A DNA stretch of 64,000 nucleotides from CAYFLR01 sp964343805 (GCA_964343805.1 CAYFLR010000019.1:24138-88137); one strand, 5' to 3'. Counted from the stretch's first letter, positions 17,892-27,034 are shown. Translations and numbers: made by a program. The notes: a model not told the origin generated them from the sequence alone.

Positions 17892-19106
17892 CTAGGAAAC
17901 CTTTTTTTCAGGTAAAGAAAAATCCAGTTGATCCAGCATATGATCAACCTGTTTGGCTACTTTGGAATCAATGATACTGGTTTCAGTCTCAATGGAAAAA
18001 TCCCCTGGCAATACTGCCGCATCTGGAATCAGTTCGGTGAGCTCTAAATCTTTAAAGCGCTCTTTGAGCTCAGGGACCATCCCGGAAAAGAATTCGGCAT
18101 CCTCAGGATTCACTCGCACCTTAATTTTTTCCTTAGGTACGGTTTTTTCTACCACATCATTGAAGATTTTTTTCAAAACTTCAGGGTCGGATTTCATCTC
18201 TGAACGGATAACCCTCTTGGTCACCTTTTCTACCACTAGTTTAAAAGTCTCTTCCACTTCCTCATAAACCGACTGTTTGAGGCTCTCTAGCTCTTCTAAC
18301 AGCTCTCCAACCTTAGAAAACAAGGTCTGAACCCGCTGGTTTACCCCCATATATCCTTTGTCTTCACCCGATGCAAAACCGGCGTCATATCCTGATTGAA
18401 AGCCTTTTTCTCTTCCTTCATCATAGATACGTTGCAACTCTTCTTCATTAATAGCTGATGGTTCTTGTGGCATTGACTCCATATTGTCTTGTGGAGGCAC
18501 GGGCTGTTCCACATTCGGAATAGGTTGTTCTTCCATACCCAAGTCCTGAGCATTAAAAGGAACATCCCCTCCAGTTAAATTCGCTTGAGCCGTCATGGCG
18601 TGTTCGTTTTCTTCTTTGACTGTATCATTGAGTGCTTCATGAAAAAGCTTGTTTCCCACATTAACCTTTTCTACTGAATCATCGATGTGGTAATTAATAT
18701 CCGATAGGTCTTGATCAGAATCATTACTCGTTTCGGGAGGTGTGACGGGAGTTATAGAAGAAGGCTGGCTGTCTCCATCATCAGCAGATAGATCAAAAGA
18801 GTAGTCTTCTCCCTCTTGCTCAAGTTTTTCCACTTCATCCTTCTGTTTCGCCATCTCATCTTGAATCTGCTTAACCTCTTCAGTGAAATCTTCCGGCTCA
18901 ATCAAAGGATCGTCAGTAGGAAACTTTTCATGATAAGGACCATAATCCCTTAAATATTCTTCTACATCATCTATATTGGTCTTCTTACCATGCATGGTGT
19001 TACGAAACTCATTGTCGAAGGGAACATTATCAAAGGTGTTAATCTCTTTGAAAGAAAACTCTTCAATGATGCAATATCCCTGCTTTTTCTTTTTAACAAC
19101 CGACAT
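17892..19106 (-). CDS. fliH: flagellar assembly protein FliH with long acidic N-terminus
   Basis: FliH is the peripheral stalk and regulator of FliI. The C-terminal half (about residues 240-400) shows the family pattern: YDEGREKGFQSGYDAG with Gly-containing helix repeats, then VTKRVIRSEMKSDPEVLKKI and the E-type stalk domain (VRVNPEDAEFF). The 404-residue length is well above the usual 230-270; the extra N-terminal ~170 residues are Asp/Glu/Pro/Gln-rich and probably disordered. GAGGA precedes the ATG closely. It is placed between fliG (18 bases upstream) and fliI. Confidence 0.9.
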   Translation of the reverse strand: MSVVKKKKQGYCIIEEFSFKEINTFDNVPFDNEFRNTMHGKKTNIDDVEEYLRDYGPYHEKFPTDDPLIEPEDFTEEVKQIQDEMAKQKDEVEKLEQEGEDYSFDLSADDGDSQPSSITPVTPPETSNDSDQDLSDINYHIDDSVEKVNVGNKLFHEALNDTVKEENEHAMTAQANLTGGDVPFNAQDLGMEEQPIPNVEQPVPPQDNMESMPQEPSAINEEELQRIYDEGREKGFQSGYDAGFASGEDKGYMGVNQRVQTLFSKVGELLEELESLKQSVYEEVEETFKLVVEKVTKRVIRSEMKSDPEVLKKIFNDVVEKTVPKEKIKVRVNPEDAEFFSGMVPELKERFKDLELTELIPDAAVLPGDFSIETETSIIDSKVAKQVDHMLDQLDFSLPEKKVS

Positions 19107-19124
19107 GTTTCCTCTATATTAATT

Positions 19125-20120
19125 TTAAACCAAGGTATTGTCGCCACCAGTGGCGATAATGATCTTCCCTTCTTCATCCAAGCGTCGGGCAATAGCAATA
19201 AGTTCTTGTTGTGCTGTTTCCACATCAGAGAGCTTAACTGCACCCATGGCTTCAATATCTTCGGAAAGTTCGTCTCTAGCCCTTTCAGACATATTATTAA
19301 ATACCAGCTCTCTAACAGCTTCAGTAGCAGTTTTAAGAGCGTATTTAAGTTTATCACGACTAGCATCCTTAAGAATGAGCTGAATACCACGATCATCAAT
19401 TTTGACAAAGTCGTCGAAGGTAAACATAAGATTACGAATTTGTTCGGCCAGATCAGGATCGCGCTCTTCCAATTTATCCAAGATCTGTTCTTCAGTGTTT
19501 TTATCGAGAAAGTTAAGCATCTCAACGATAGGCTCAACACCACCGATTTTCTGTTGAGAAATATTACCCATGCGCTGAACTTCATCTCTCAGCACTTCAT
19601 CAATCTCCTCAATAATTTCTGGGGAGACAGAATCAAGGTTGGCAATTCTTAAAATAACTTCCGTATGAATATTCTCTGGAAGGAGTTTAATGGTCTCACC
19701 ACATTTTCTTGACTCTAAATGAGCTAAAATGAGAGCAATAGTCTGTGGATGCTCATTTCGGATAAAAGTTGCTAAGGTTCGAGGGTCAATTAATTCCAGT
19801 GAATCTAGGTTAGCGGAGGTGGTTAAAGCTAGGTCGTTCACCAAATCATCAGATGCGGCGCCACCTAAATGAGAGAGGACTTTTTTAGTAAAGTCATTGC
19901 CACCAAAGTAGTACTTCTTGTTAGAATTTAAGAGAGTCCAAAACTCATTCATGATCTCTTCAATGACATCGTCATCAATTCGACCCAAACGAGCCATGGC
20001 ACTACCAATCCTCTTAATCTCAAAGTCTGTCATGTTACGAAAAATTTCAGCAGAGATCTCTTCCCCGAAGGCTAGTAATAATATCGCTGCTTTTTGTGCA
20101 CCTGTGTACTTAACCGCCAT
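19125..20120 (-). CDS. fliG: flagellar motor switch protein FliG
   Basis: C-ring protein that couples stator rotation to the rotor. 331 residues, the normal length. The middle domain contains the EHPQTIALILAHL motif and the C-terminal torque domain contains FDDFVKIDDRGIQLIL and the charged helix NNMSERARDELSEDIEAMG. AAGGAG lies 9 bases before the ATG; 12 bases separate it from fliF. Confidence 0.97.
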   Translation of the reverse strand: MAVKYTGAQKAAILLLAFGEEISAEIFRNMTDFEIKRIGSAMARLGRIDDDVIEEIMNEFWTLLNSNKKYYFGGNDFTKKVLSHLGGAASDDLVNDLALTTSANLDSLELIDPRTLATFIRNEHPQTIALILAHLESRKCGETIKLLPENIHTEVILRIANLDSVSPEIIEEIDEVLRDEVQRMGNISQQKIGGVEPIVEMLNFLDKNTEEQILDKLEERDPDLAEQIRNLMFTFDDFVKIDDRGIQLILKDASRDKLKYALKTATEAVRELVFNNMSERARDELSEDIEAMGAVKLSDVETAQQELIAIARRLDEEGKIIIATGGDNTLV

Positions 20121-20132
20121 TTAATTTACTCC

Positions 20133-21755
20133 TTAACGATTTCCGGGTGACATCATCATTCTTAGAGCCTCAGTGGTTTTAACCGGCTCGTGTTTCGCTA
20201 AATACATAATTTGATCGCGAGGAGATAACTTCTCAAAGGGCACCTCCTCCTGAATTTCAATCTTTTTAAGACCGGCTTTATCAAAGTCGGGTGAAAACTC
20301 TTCCACTTCCGCATCAACAGGAAGAAGCTTTTTAGGATCATAAGAAAGCCACTTCAAATAAGGCTTAGCGACAAAGACAAAGAAGAAGATTAAGCTTAAA
20401 GCCACCGCTGCAATCATAGTCATATCTCGCCAGATTTTCTTCTCTTGCATAATGGCTGCTTTTCTCTCTTCCACGGCAAAGTTATCCTCCAAAAAGCGCA
20501 TATTTTCGATGGTGAGTTGATCGCCTCTTTTTTGATCGAAGCCAACTGCTTGACGCACTAAAGAAGCAATCTTTTCCATCTCTTCTTTGGTTCTTGGGGT
20601 ATATACAGGAGGATCAGCCGGAGTTTTACCAGGTGCGTATTTTCCATCTACCAAGACAGATACTGAAAGTTTTTCAACATTCCCTATATTTTCTACAACT
20701 CTTGAAATACTCTTACCAATTTCATAATTAAGAGTTTGAGTGGATCGTTTTTGGGATGAGCTATTTTTACTCACCTCTACGTTCATATCTTCACCAGGTA
20801 AATTGGCTTTGGAACCCGGAATCCCGGTGGGGTTTAGACCTGTTCCCTTCATCTCATCATCAGCTACTTGAGTAGATCTTAATACTTGCTGATCGGGGTC
20901 ATACTGTTCGGTTGTAACGGACACTTGTTTAAAGTTAATGCCTGCTGTTACAGCAGCCATGACTTTTTCTGGTCCTACGATACGGCCAATCAGAGATTTG
21001 ATTTTACCCACGTACTCTTTTTCAACACGTTTTTTATACTCTGTTTTTCCTTTGGAAAGCTTATCTGGAGCAAGACTTCCCTCTTCCTCGGTCAAAACCT
21101 GACCCTCTTGGTCAACGATAGTAATATTATTTGATTTGAGGCCCTCTACACTTCGAGCTACTAAGAATTGAATTCCTCTCACTTGCTTTTTAGTGAGAAC
21201 TTGCCCCTGTTTCATTTTTAAGTAAATTGCCGCAGTGGGTTCTGTCTTATCATCTAAAAAGAGTCTTCTTTTGGGAGTGACAATATGCACTCTAGAAGCT
21301 CTGACTGGATCTAAACGATTAATGGTTCGGCTGAGTTCCCCTTCAATAGCTCGTTTTTTGTTAATATTGAGTTCAAAGTCGGTAACTGCAAAATTCGACT
21401 TATCAAACATTTCCCAACCCACCATTCCACCGGAAGGGAGTCCTTCTTGGGATAATTCGAGGCGAATGTCCATGGCTTTATCTTTGGGAACTCTTAATGA
21501 AGTTCCTGACATATGATATCCACTGATTTTTTTCTTACGGAGGGTTCCCTCAATAGCCATGATGTCTTCTTCACTCAAATCAGTATAGAGAGTTTGGTAG
21601 GTGGTCTCTTTTTTATTTAGAAAAAGGCTTAAAAATGCACTGAATACAATACCCACAATGGCAAAAAGAACAATCTTACGTGTCACCGTGAGGTTATTAT
21701 AAAAGTCCATCATTTTGGCGGAAAACTGATCAAAAAAATCTCTAAACTGATTCAA
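20133..21755 (-). CDS. fliF: flagellar MS-ring protein FliF
   Basis: FliF builds the MS ring in the inner membrane. 540 residues with an N-terminal membrane helix (about 27-47), two ring-building motifs in the periplasmic part (LDPVRASRVHIVTPKRR is the FliF/YscJ signature), a second membrane helix (about 445-465, MIAAVALSLIFFFVFVA), and a cytoplasmic tail that binds FliG. The start codon is TTG with GGGAGAG upstream. It lies 40 bases downstream of fliE. Confidence 0.96.
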   Translation of the reverse strand: MNQFRDFFDQFSAKMMDFYNNLTVTRKIVLFAIVGIVFSAFLSLFLNKKETTYQTLYTDLSEEDIMAIEGTLRKKKISGYHMSGTSLRVPKDKAMDIRLELSQEGLPSGGMVGWEMFDKSNFAVTDFELNINKKRAIEGELSRTINRLDPVRASRVHIVTPKRRLFLDDKTEPTAAIYLKMKQGQVLTKKQVRGIQFLVARSVEGLKSNNITIVDQEGQVLTEEEGSLAPDKLSKGKTEYKKRVEKEYVGKIKSLIGRIVGPEKVMAAVTAGINFKQVSVTTEQYDPDQQVLRSTQVADDEMKGTGLNPTGIPGSKANLPGEDMNVEVSKNSSSQKRSTQTLNYEIGKSISRVVENIGNVEKLSVSVLVDGKYAPGKTPADPPVYTPRTKEEMEKIASLVRQAVGFDQKRGDQLTIENMRFLEDNFAVEERKAAIMQEKKIWRDMTMIAAVALSLIFFFVFVAKPYLKWLSYDPKKLLPVDAEVEEFSPDFDKAGLKKIEIQEEVPFEKLSPRDQIMYLAKHEPVKTTEALRMMMSPGNR

Positions 21756-21795
21756 GGTATTCTCTCCCTGTTAAAAGAATCTCTTTAATAAAGCT

Positions 21796-22137
21796 CTACA
21801 CCTGCATTCTCATCACTTCTTGATAGGCTTCCAGTACTTTGTTACGGACTTGCACCATCATACGAAAGTTGAGATCTGCCTTTTGCATCTGAATCATGGT
21901 TTCATGAATGTTCTTATTCTTACCGGTTGCCAAATCTGTTGCCATCTTGTCTGACAACTTGGATCCTTTATTCACATCGGCAACAAAATCTTGCACGAAG
22001 TCGCCAAAACTCTTACCGCCCCCGCCTTTTTCTTCCGCTGCGGGATTGTAACTCCCCAAATCGATGAGGTTCTTTTTCTGCATATCGGGAGGGGTAACCA
22101 CCGCTCTTAACTGGCTGCTAAAACTAATATCTGTCAT
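21796..22137 (-). CDS. fliE: flagellar MS-ring/rod junction protein FliE
   Basis: FliE joins the rod to the MS ring. 113 residues with the characteristic C-terminal pattern NIHETMIQMQKADLNFRMM followed by VRNKVLEAYQEVMRMQV. TTTAGG sits immediately before the ATG. It sits between flgC and fliF as in most flgBC-fliEFG operons. Confidence 0.95.
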   Translation of the reverse strand: MTDISFSSQLRAVVTPPDMQKKNLIDLGSYNPAAEEKGGGGKSFGDFVQDFVADVNKGSKLSDKMATDLATGKNKNIHETMIQMQKADLNFRMMVQVRNKVLEAYQEVMRMQV

Positions 22138-22181
22138 CCTAAACCCCCATGGTTCAAATTAATGAACATCACTTAACTGCC

Positions 22182-22598
22182 TTATCTACCGATCTCTAAA
22201 GCTTTTAAAGCCATGTTTTTAGACGAATTCACCGCATTTACATTGGCCTCATAGGACCGAGTGGCCATAATTAAATTCACCATCTCTTCCATCACATTGA
22301 NNNNNNNNNNNNNNNNNNNNNNNNNNNNNNNNNNNNNNNNNNNNNNNNNNNNNNNNNNNNNNNNNNNNNNNNNNNNNNTTACTTCCTGAACATCGCTATC
22401 GGTTGCTCTTCTCACCATATTGGCAAAGTCTGATCCTGTAGGCACAGAAGATAATACAACATCTCGACGGCGATAAACCTGGCTCGGATCTTTAGCTGTG
22501 GATTGAGCATTCGCCAAGTTACTGGAAAGTAAGTTCATGCGCATCCGCTGAGCGGACAGGCCAGAAGCACTTATATTCATTGATCCAAAAAAATCCAT
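22182..22598 (-). CDS. flgC: flagellar basal-body rod protein FlgC (internal assembly gap)
   Basis: Proximal rod protein. The N-terminus MNISASGLSAQRMRMNLLSSNLANAQST and C-terminus NVMEEMVNLIMATRSYEANVNAV are the conserved D0 helices. The middle is masked by 78 N (22301-22378), but the drawn length of 138 residues is normal and the frame is kept, so the gap size looks right. GGAGGT precedes the ATG; the gene abuts flgB with a one-base overlap. Confidence 0.94.
   Translation of the reverse strand: MDFFGSMNISASGLSAQRMRMNLLSSNLANAQSTAKDPSQVYRRRDVVLSSVPTGSDFANMVRRATDSDVQEVXXXXXXXXXXXXXXXXXXXXXXXXXXXNVMEEMVNLIMATRSYEANVNAVNSSKNMALKALEIGR
22301..22378. other. assembly gap (78 N) inside flgC
   Basis: 78 unknown bases within flgC. 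The flanks stay in frame and the product keeps the family length. Confidence 0.98.
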
Positions 22599-23017
22599 TA
22601 TCTACCTCCTGAAATTGCATAGTGAAGTAAGGCAAACTTCTTTGAGATGAGATCAGCCGAGGTTCGATACATGATCTGGTTTTGAGCCATAGCCATCATC
22701 TCTTTCTCTACATCCACAGTATTTCCGTCGGAGCCAATGGATTCAGTGGGTTGAATAAAAACTTCAGGAACTATTTTGCCATCTCGAGTTTGCGATGTGT
22801 TCATGTAATGGTTAGAATGGGTGGTGCGCATTTTTGGACGATCATTGTTGCCCATGGCATCTTGCAACTGCTTTTCAAATTCATAACCTCTGGCACGGTA
22901 TCCCGGAGTTTCTGAATTCACCACATTTGATACATGAACGTTGTGCTTAAGTAATCTTTGATCCAAGGATTCAGCAATTCCTCGGATATTGTTAAACATT
23001 CCAAGCATGTTACTCAT
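22598..23017 (-). CDS. flgB: flagellar basal-body rod protein FlgB
   Basis: Most proximal rod subunit, 139 residues. Recognised by LDQRLLKHNVHVSNVVNSETPGYRARGYEFE near the N-terminus and the C-terminal VEKEMMAMAQNQIMYRTSADL. AGGTGA precedes the ATG, inside the end of the sigma-54 activator gene (8-base overlap), so the two are probably translationally coupled. Confidence 0.96.
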   Translation of the reverse strand: MSNMLGMFNNIRGIAESLDQRLLKHNVHVSNVVNSETPGYRARGYEFEKQLQDAMGNNDRPKMRTTHSNHYMNTSQTRDGKIVPEVFIQPTESIGSDGNTVDVEKEMMAMAQNQIMYRTSADLISKKFALLHYAISGGR

Positions 23018-24350
23018 ATTCTTTCACCTCGTATCCTTCCTTGCGATATTCGTTGATTTTATTTCTAAGAGTTCGCAAGCTGATCCCTAGCATTTTAGCT
23101 GCGTGGGTTCGATTGCCAATGGTCTGTTGTAAAGTCTTTAAGATCAGAGTTCTCTCAACTCCCCTCACTGTCATGCCGGGGTTAATTTGATCGGCCTGAT
23201 CTTGCCCTTGCAGGTCATGACTGCCAGCTCCCAGTTCTTTGGGAAAATCCTCTTTTTGGAGCACGTTCGACTTACAAAAGAGCACTGCTCGCTCAATCAT
23301 ATTTCTCAATTCACGGACATTTCCTCGCCAATGATACCCGAGCATCAAATCGAGTAACTCAGGAGAAACATCACTCACCATTTTGTTATAGTTATTGCTC
23401 ATCTTTTGAACAAAGTATCTGGTCAGAGCCTCAATATCTTGAGGGCGCTTACGGAGAGGAGGAATCCTTAAATGAATCACATTCAACCGATAGAAAAGGT
23501 CTTCTCTAAACTTCCCTTTTCTTACCGCCTCTCTAAGATCCACATTAGATGTGGCCAGTATACGGATATCTATATTGGTCACCTGTTTACCACCTAGGCG
23601 ATCCACCTCTTTTTCTTGAATAACTCGGAGCAGTTTAGATTGGAGAGATATTTCCATCTCACTGATTTCATCAAGGAGAATGGTTCCTTTATCAGCTAAC
23701 TCAAACTTTCCTGCCTTTCGTTGGCCGGCACCGGTAAAAGCTCCCTTTTCATGCCCAAAGAGTTCACTCTCTAATAATGACTCAGGTAAAGCCGCGCAAT
23801 TGACCGCGATAAAGCGCTGATTTTCGCGTCCCGATTTATCATGAATGAGCCTTGCTAAAAGCTCCTTACCCGTCCCATTTTCACCAGTAATTAAAACCGA
23901 AGCTTTAGTGGGGGCGATGGTGTTGGCCATTTGAATCACTTCCAGCATTCCACTATCTTCAGATATAATCTGATGATCCATTTGGTGGTCCTTAGGAGCG
24001 GTTACATTTGATATATCAAAAACGATCTGTTCGCCGAAAGGATGTTGCTTTCGCTCTTTGATTTGGATCTGCACATGAGAGCCCAAAGTTGTAAAACTCA
24101 TTCCTTCTACATTCTCTATGCCTAATAGTTGAAAATAGTGACGAGCCTGATTGTTCATCATATAGATATATTTTTGGGGATCGAGCAGCATCACCCCATC
24201 ATCCATCTTATCTATAAATGAACGGAGCCAAGTTAAACCCTGTTGATCACCCCCCTGAATGGATCTGGCATATTGAAGATATGAGTCTCCCAATAGATCA
24301 TCAGAATCCATCATCATTGAATGAGTGAAATCTTTTTTATCATTGGCCAT
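23010..24350 (-). CDS. sigma-54 dependent activator of flagellar genes (FlrC/FleQ-like, no receiver domain)
   Basis: Enhancer-binding protein of 446 residues. An N-terminal PAS-like sensor (about 38-115, GVMLLDPQKYIYMMNNQA) replaces the usual receiver; no phospho-acceptor Asp pocket is visible. The AAA+ domain is complete: Walker A GENGTGKE (156-163), the sigma-54 contact loop GAFTGA (203-208), Walker B TILLDEIS (223-230) and an arginine-finger region. A Fis-type helix-turn-helix (NRTHAAKMLGISLRTLRNKI) ends the protein. It lies between an AMIN-like gene and flgB, downstream of a sigma-54 promoter, so it may control its own operon. GAGGAAG precedes the ATG. Confidence 0.93.
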   Translation of the reverse strand: MANDKKDFTHSMMMDSDDLLGDSYLQYARSIQGGDQQGLTWLRSFIDKMDDGVMLLDPQKYIYMMNNQARHYFQLLGIENVEGMSFTTLGSHVQIQIKERKQHPFGEQIVFDISNVTAPKDHQMDHQIISEDSGMLEVIQMANTIAPTKASVLITGENGTGKELLARLIHDKSGRENQRFIAVNCAALPESLLESELFGHEKGAFTGAGQRKAGKFELADKGTILLDEISEMEISLQSKLLRVIQEKEVDRLGGKQVTNIDIRILATSNVDLREAVRKGKFREDLFYRLNVIHLRIPPLRKRPQDIEALTRYFVQKMSNNYNKMVSDVSPELLDLMLGYHWRGNVRELRNMIERAVLFCKSNVLQKEDFPKELGAGSHDLQGQDQADQINPGMTVRGVERTLILKTLQQTIGNRTHAAKMLGISLRTLRNKINEYRKEGYEVKEYE

Positions 24351-24364
24351 GAGCTTCCTCCCGC

Positions 24365-24817
24365 TTACTTAGACTTTGCTTCCCAAAAATCAATCACTAA
24401 TCTAAAAGGGCGATCCTTTTTCACGATCGAATATTTCACCTTCCGATCTTTTCGAAAGGTGTACTTAACCCGCACTGAATTCTCTTCTGCATCCTGCAGT
24501 ACACTGCAACTCTTAATAAGTTCATATCCAGCGTCGCTATAGGGTTCAAATTTGGTCACGATGTCTCGGTTTCCCTCATCATCAAAAACCACCTGAGACA
24601 CCTCTTTCACCATGGTCTCTTTAACCACTAAAGAAAGGGTTTGCTTTTTAGGGTTAAAAAGAGTCTCTACCTCTTTATTTTCAGCAAAAGCCACGGTTAT
24701 GCGATAAACCCCCACTCCCTGTAATAAACCAGCTTGTAGGGTGGTGGATAAAAAGAGTAAAATAAAAAAAGCCACTCCACATAATTTTGGCACTTTGAGC
24801 CCACTTCCACTCAGCAT
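24365..24817 (-). CDS. secreted AMIN-like protein, first gene of the flagellar operon
   Basis: A 150-residue exported protein: signal peptide (LCGVAFFILLFLSTTLQAG), then beta-rich sequence. The C-terminal VKYSIVKKDRPFRLVIDFWE resembles the AMIN domain that binds peptidoglycan in amidases and secretins. AAAGGA lies just before the ATG at 24817, about 30 bases downstream of the predicted sigma-54 transcription start. Being first in the flagellar operon suggests a role in placing or passing the basal body through the wall; this is inference. Confidence 0.68.
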   Translation of the reverse strand: MLSGSGLKVPKLCGVAFFILLFLSTTLQAGLLQGVGVYRITVAFAENKEVETLFNPKKQTLSLVVKETMVKEVSQVVFDDEGNRDIVTKFEPYSDAGYELIKSCSVLQDAEENSVRVKYTFRKDRKVKYSIVKKDRPFRLVIDFWEAKSK

Positions 24818-24858
24818 GTGTCATCCTTTCGATAGTTTTTTTAGGTAATAGAAAGAAA

Positions 24859-24874
24859 TGCAAACTTTATGCCA
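24859..24874 (-). promoter_or_regulatory. sigma-54 promoter of the flagellar operon
   Basis: Minus strand reads TGGCAT-AAAGT-TTGCA, one base from the consensus TGGCAC-N5-TTGCA with exact GG-N10-GC spacing. Transcription would begin near 24847, 30 bases before the AMIN-like gene. It fits the sigma-54 activator encoded in the same operon. Confidence 0.85.
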
Positions 24875-25257
24875 TCTCTAGGAAAAAAATTTCCCCCCTT
24901 AAATTTCCATTATTAACAAATAGTTAAAAAAAAGCCCCCCTTCCTGGGTATCCTAAAACCGTCAAAAAAAGGGCAGTTAACTGGCCAGCCAAGTGTCAAG
25001 GTTTTGACTCAATCCAAAATTTTGGCAATATAAAGAGAAATTAATAATAAAGGGCTTAACTTTTGCCTAGATGGGGTGATTTTTTTGCCTAGCGACTCAT
25101 TAAAAAAAGTGACCGATTTGAACCACAGATTACCCATCACCAACCACAAATAATTACTAAGGGAAATTCCCATAGGTTGAGACCTCCCATTTATTGGCCG
25201 ATATTATAGGTATAGTAAAATTGATTGGGTGCGTTTTAATTTATGAGGATAATTCTT
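24875..25257. other. long divergent intergenic region with short repeats
   Basis: Together with the sigma-54 promoter this makes about 440 bases without a gene. It contains a perfect palindrome CCAAAATTTTGG (25014-25025), a direct repeat TTTTGCCTAG at 25061-25070 and 25083-25092 (22-base period, two turns of DNA), and AT-rich tracts. These could hold enhancer sites for the activator or the promoter of the lipoprotein operon, but no strong sigma-70 promoter was found. Confidence 0.4.
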
Positions 25258-27006
25258 ATGAGTAAGATCTATTCTTTAAAAATTTTAGTTTTGTTATTTT
25301 TTGCCTCTTCCATATTTGTAAGCTGTGGAGATCCTAAGCCTTTACCAGCAAAAAAAAGAACCCAAGCACAAAAAGAAGATAGAAACTCAGATGACCAAGA
25401 ACAAGAAAAAGAAAGTCCATTACCAGAACAGCGGGTTAAGTTAGACACGGACCCTGAAACTAAGGATATGAATTCAGATAGTGCTCTTTTTTATTTGGTT
25501 CAAAAAGACGTCACTGCCATCAAGTTCGATGAGTACCAACCAGCTGCCATACCCGAACTTATTATTAAAGATAAATCCCTCCGCCTGAATGTTAAAAATA
25601 AATTACGTAAAGTACACGCCACTCTTAGAGCCATGGCGAATCCATCCGGACAAACTGGAAATAAGGCCAACCTTACTAGAGAACAGGAAGATCAACAACG
25701 AGCATCTATTTATTTTACCTATGTAATGGATGATGCATGGTCATCGTTTGATGTTGCTATGGCCAAATTGGACAGTTCTTACAAACCCAGAACAACCAAT
25801 GGTTACGCTCATTACCTCCATCAAAAAAACAAAGATCGAGGATTAAAAATAGATCCAAAACAGCAATATGCCCTTGAAATGACACGGGATGCCTATATCA
25901 AACACCTTCTTAATGAGTATAAAAAGAACCCTTACAAAGCCTTTACCAAATTGAGATGGCAAGGGGAAGATTATGGATACCTGTTCTGCTTACTCCATCT
26001 TAAGAAAGTTGAAGAAGGTAAATTCCAAGGCCTTAACTGTGTATCTCCTGAAGAAAAATACAATGTTCCTAATAAAGCAGAGCTAGTTAAAACGGTTCTA
26101 CCCGCCATCTGGGGCGCAATTCAGGCAGCACCTCTTGTGGGAGATGCGGTAGTAAAGTATGGAAAACAAATTGATAACAACTACTTTAATGGTGAGCTAT
26201 CAGCTAAATTATCAGCAGCTAAAGACAGTGTTCTTCAATCCGCAGAAGAAATTAACCCCAACCTAAGAACCGCTTTAGAAGTGGTAGGTAACACCTTTAC
26301 TACGGAAGGACAAAAAGAAAACAGAGCCAATTTTGAAAAATTTGCCTCTGAATTCATCCAAGAAAAAGGAGGGGTTAACAAAGAATTCGCAGATAATGTA
26401 GTTAAAGGAACCATGGCAGGTTATGATGTTGCTAGCACCGTTTATGGTGTAAGTAAAGCAGCTATGGGCGTCAAGGACGGGGTCGGTAAATTGCGAGAAA
26501 TATATAGTGAAAACAAAGGTGACATAGTTGGAGCAGCTAGAGAATCTGTAACTGCCGTTAAAGATTGGGCTAAGGATCCTGCTAATCTGGGTGCCGCTGT
26601 AAAAGTTGTTAGAGAGGGCTCAAAAATGGTTGGCAAAGGAATTAATGAAGTCCGAAACACAATCAGTGATGGACGATTCAACAACGCAGTCACTCAAGGA
26701 AAAGAGCAAAAAGACAATGTAAATACTATAGCTTCTGCCGATGGAGGCTCTGTCGTAGATAATTATAACACTATGACATCAGAATTAGGGGAAGCCTATA
26801 GTAAATATAAAACAGGAAATCATTTTGCAGAACAGCCAACGGATAAACTTGCTTCAACAGGAGCAAATAATTGTGCTGGTCTTGTTAGCACTATGAGAGA
26901 GGAACTGGATTCAGCCCTACCAAATTCTTCAGTGAGTCAGGTTGAAATGAATCAATTAGAAAATAATGAGGAGAGTACAGCCCAAACAGCTGCTTGTTTG
27001 CAATAG
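25258..27006 (+). CDS. novel lipoprotein, upstream of a secreted protease
   Basis: No family recognised. The start at 25258 has GAGGA 8 bases upstream; an in-frame ATG at 25243 is less likely. The 582-residue protein has a signal peptide ending IFVSC (Cys about 23), a charged Lys/Gln/Glu linker, then a mostly helical body. Two weakly amphipathic, Gly/Ala-rich stretches (AIWGAIQAAPLVGDAVV near residue 285, and VASTVYGVSKAAMGVKDGVG near 390) recall membrane-active helices. Cys residues occur as YLFCLLH, LNCVS, NNCAGL and AACLQ. It is followed after 28 bases by a trypsin-like lipoprotein, so the pair is probably cotranscribed; the protease may process this protein, or the two may act together outside the cell. 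Confidence 0.65.
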   Translation: MSKIYSLKILVLLFFASSIFVSCGDPKPLPAKKRTQAQKEDRNSDDQEQEKESPLPEQRVKLDTDPETKDMNSDSALFYLVQKDVTAIKFDEYQPAAIPELIIKDKSLRLNVKNKLRKVHATLRAMANPSGQTGNKANLTREQEDQQRASIYFTYVMDDAWSSFDVAMAKLDSSYKPRTTNGYAHYLHQKNKDRGLKIDPKQQYALEMTRDAYIKHLLNEYKKNPYKAFTKLRWQGEDYGYLFCLLHLKKVEEGKFQGLNCVSPEEKYNVPNKAELVKTVLPAIWGAIQAAPLVGDAVVKYGKQIDNNYFNGELSAKLSAAKDSVLQSAEEINPNLRTALEVVGNTFTTEGQKENRANFEKFASEFIQEKGGVNKEFADNVVKGTMAGYDVASTVYGVSKAAMGVKDGVGKLREIYSENKGDIVGAARESVTAVKDWAKDPANLGAAVKVVREGSKMVGKGINEVRNTISDGRFNNAVTQGKEQKDNVNTIASADGGSVVDNYNTMTSELGEAYSKYKTGNHFAEQPTDKLASTGANNCAGLVSTMREELDSALPNSSVSQVEMNQLENNEESTAQTAACLQ

Positions 27007-27034
27007 ATTCAACCGTAATGAGAGGAGATTGGAT

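Noticed and set aside
18971..19652. Long open frames of 204 and 220 codons overlapping fliH/fliG on both strands
   Set aside because: They are out-of-frame or antisense reads of strongly conserved fliH and fliG, with basic, Phe/Ile/Leu-rich composition and no ribosome site.
24818..25257. tRNA or small ORF in the long divergent intergenic region
   Set aside because: No cloverleaf, no start codon with ribosome site and no open frame of useful length was found.
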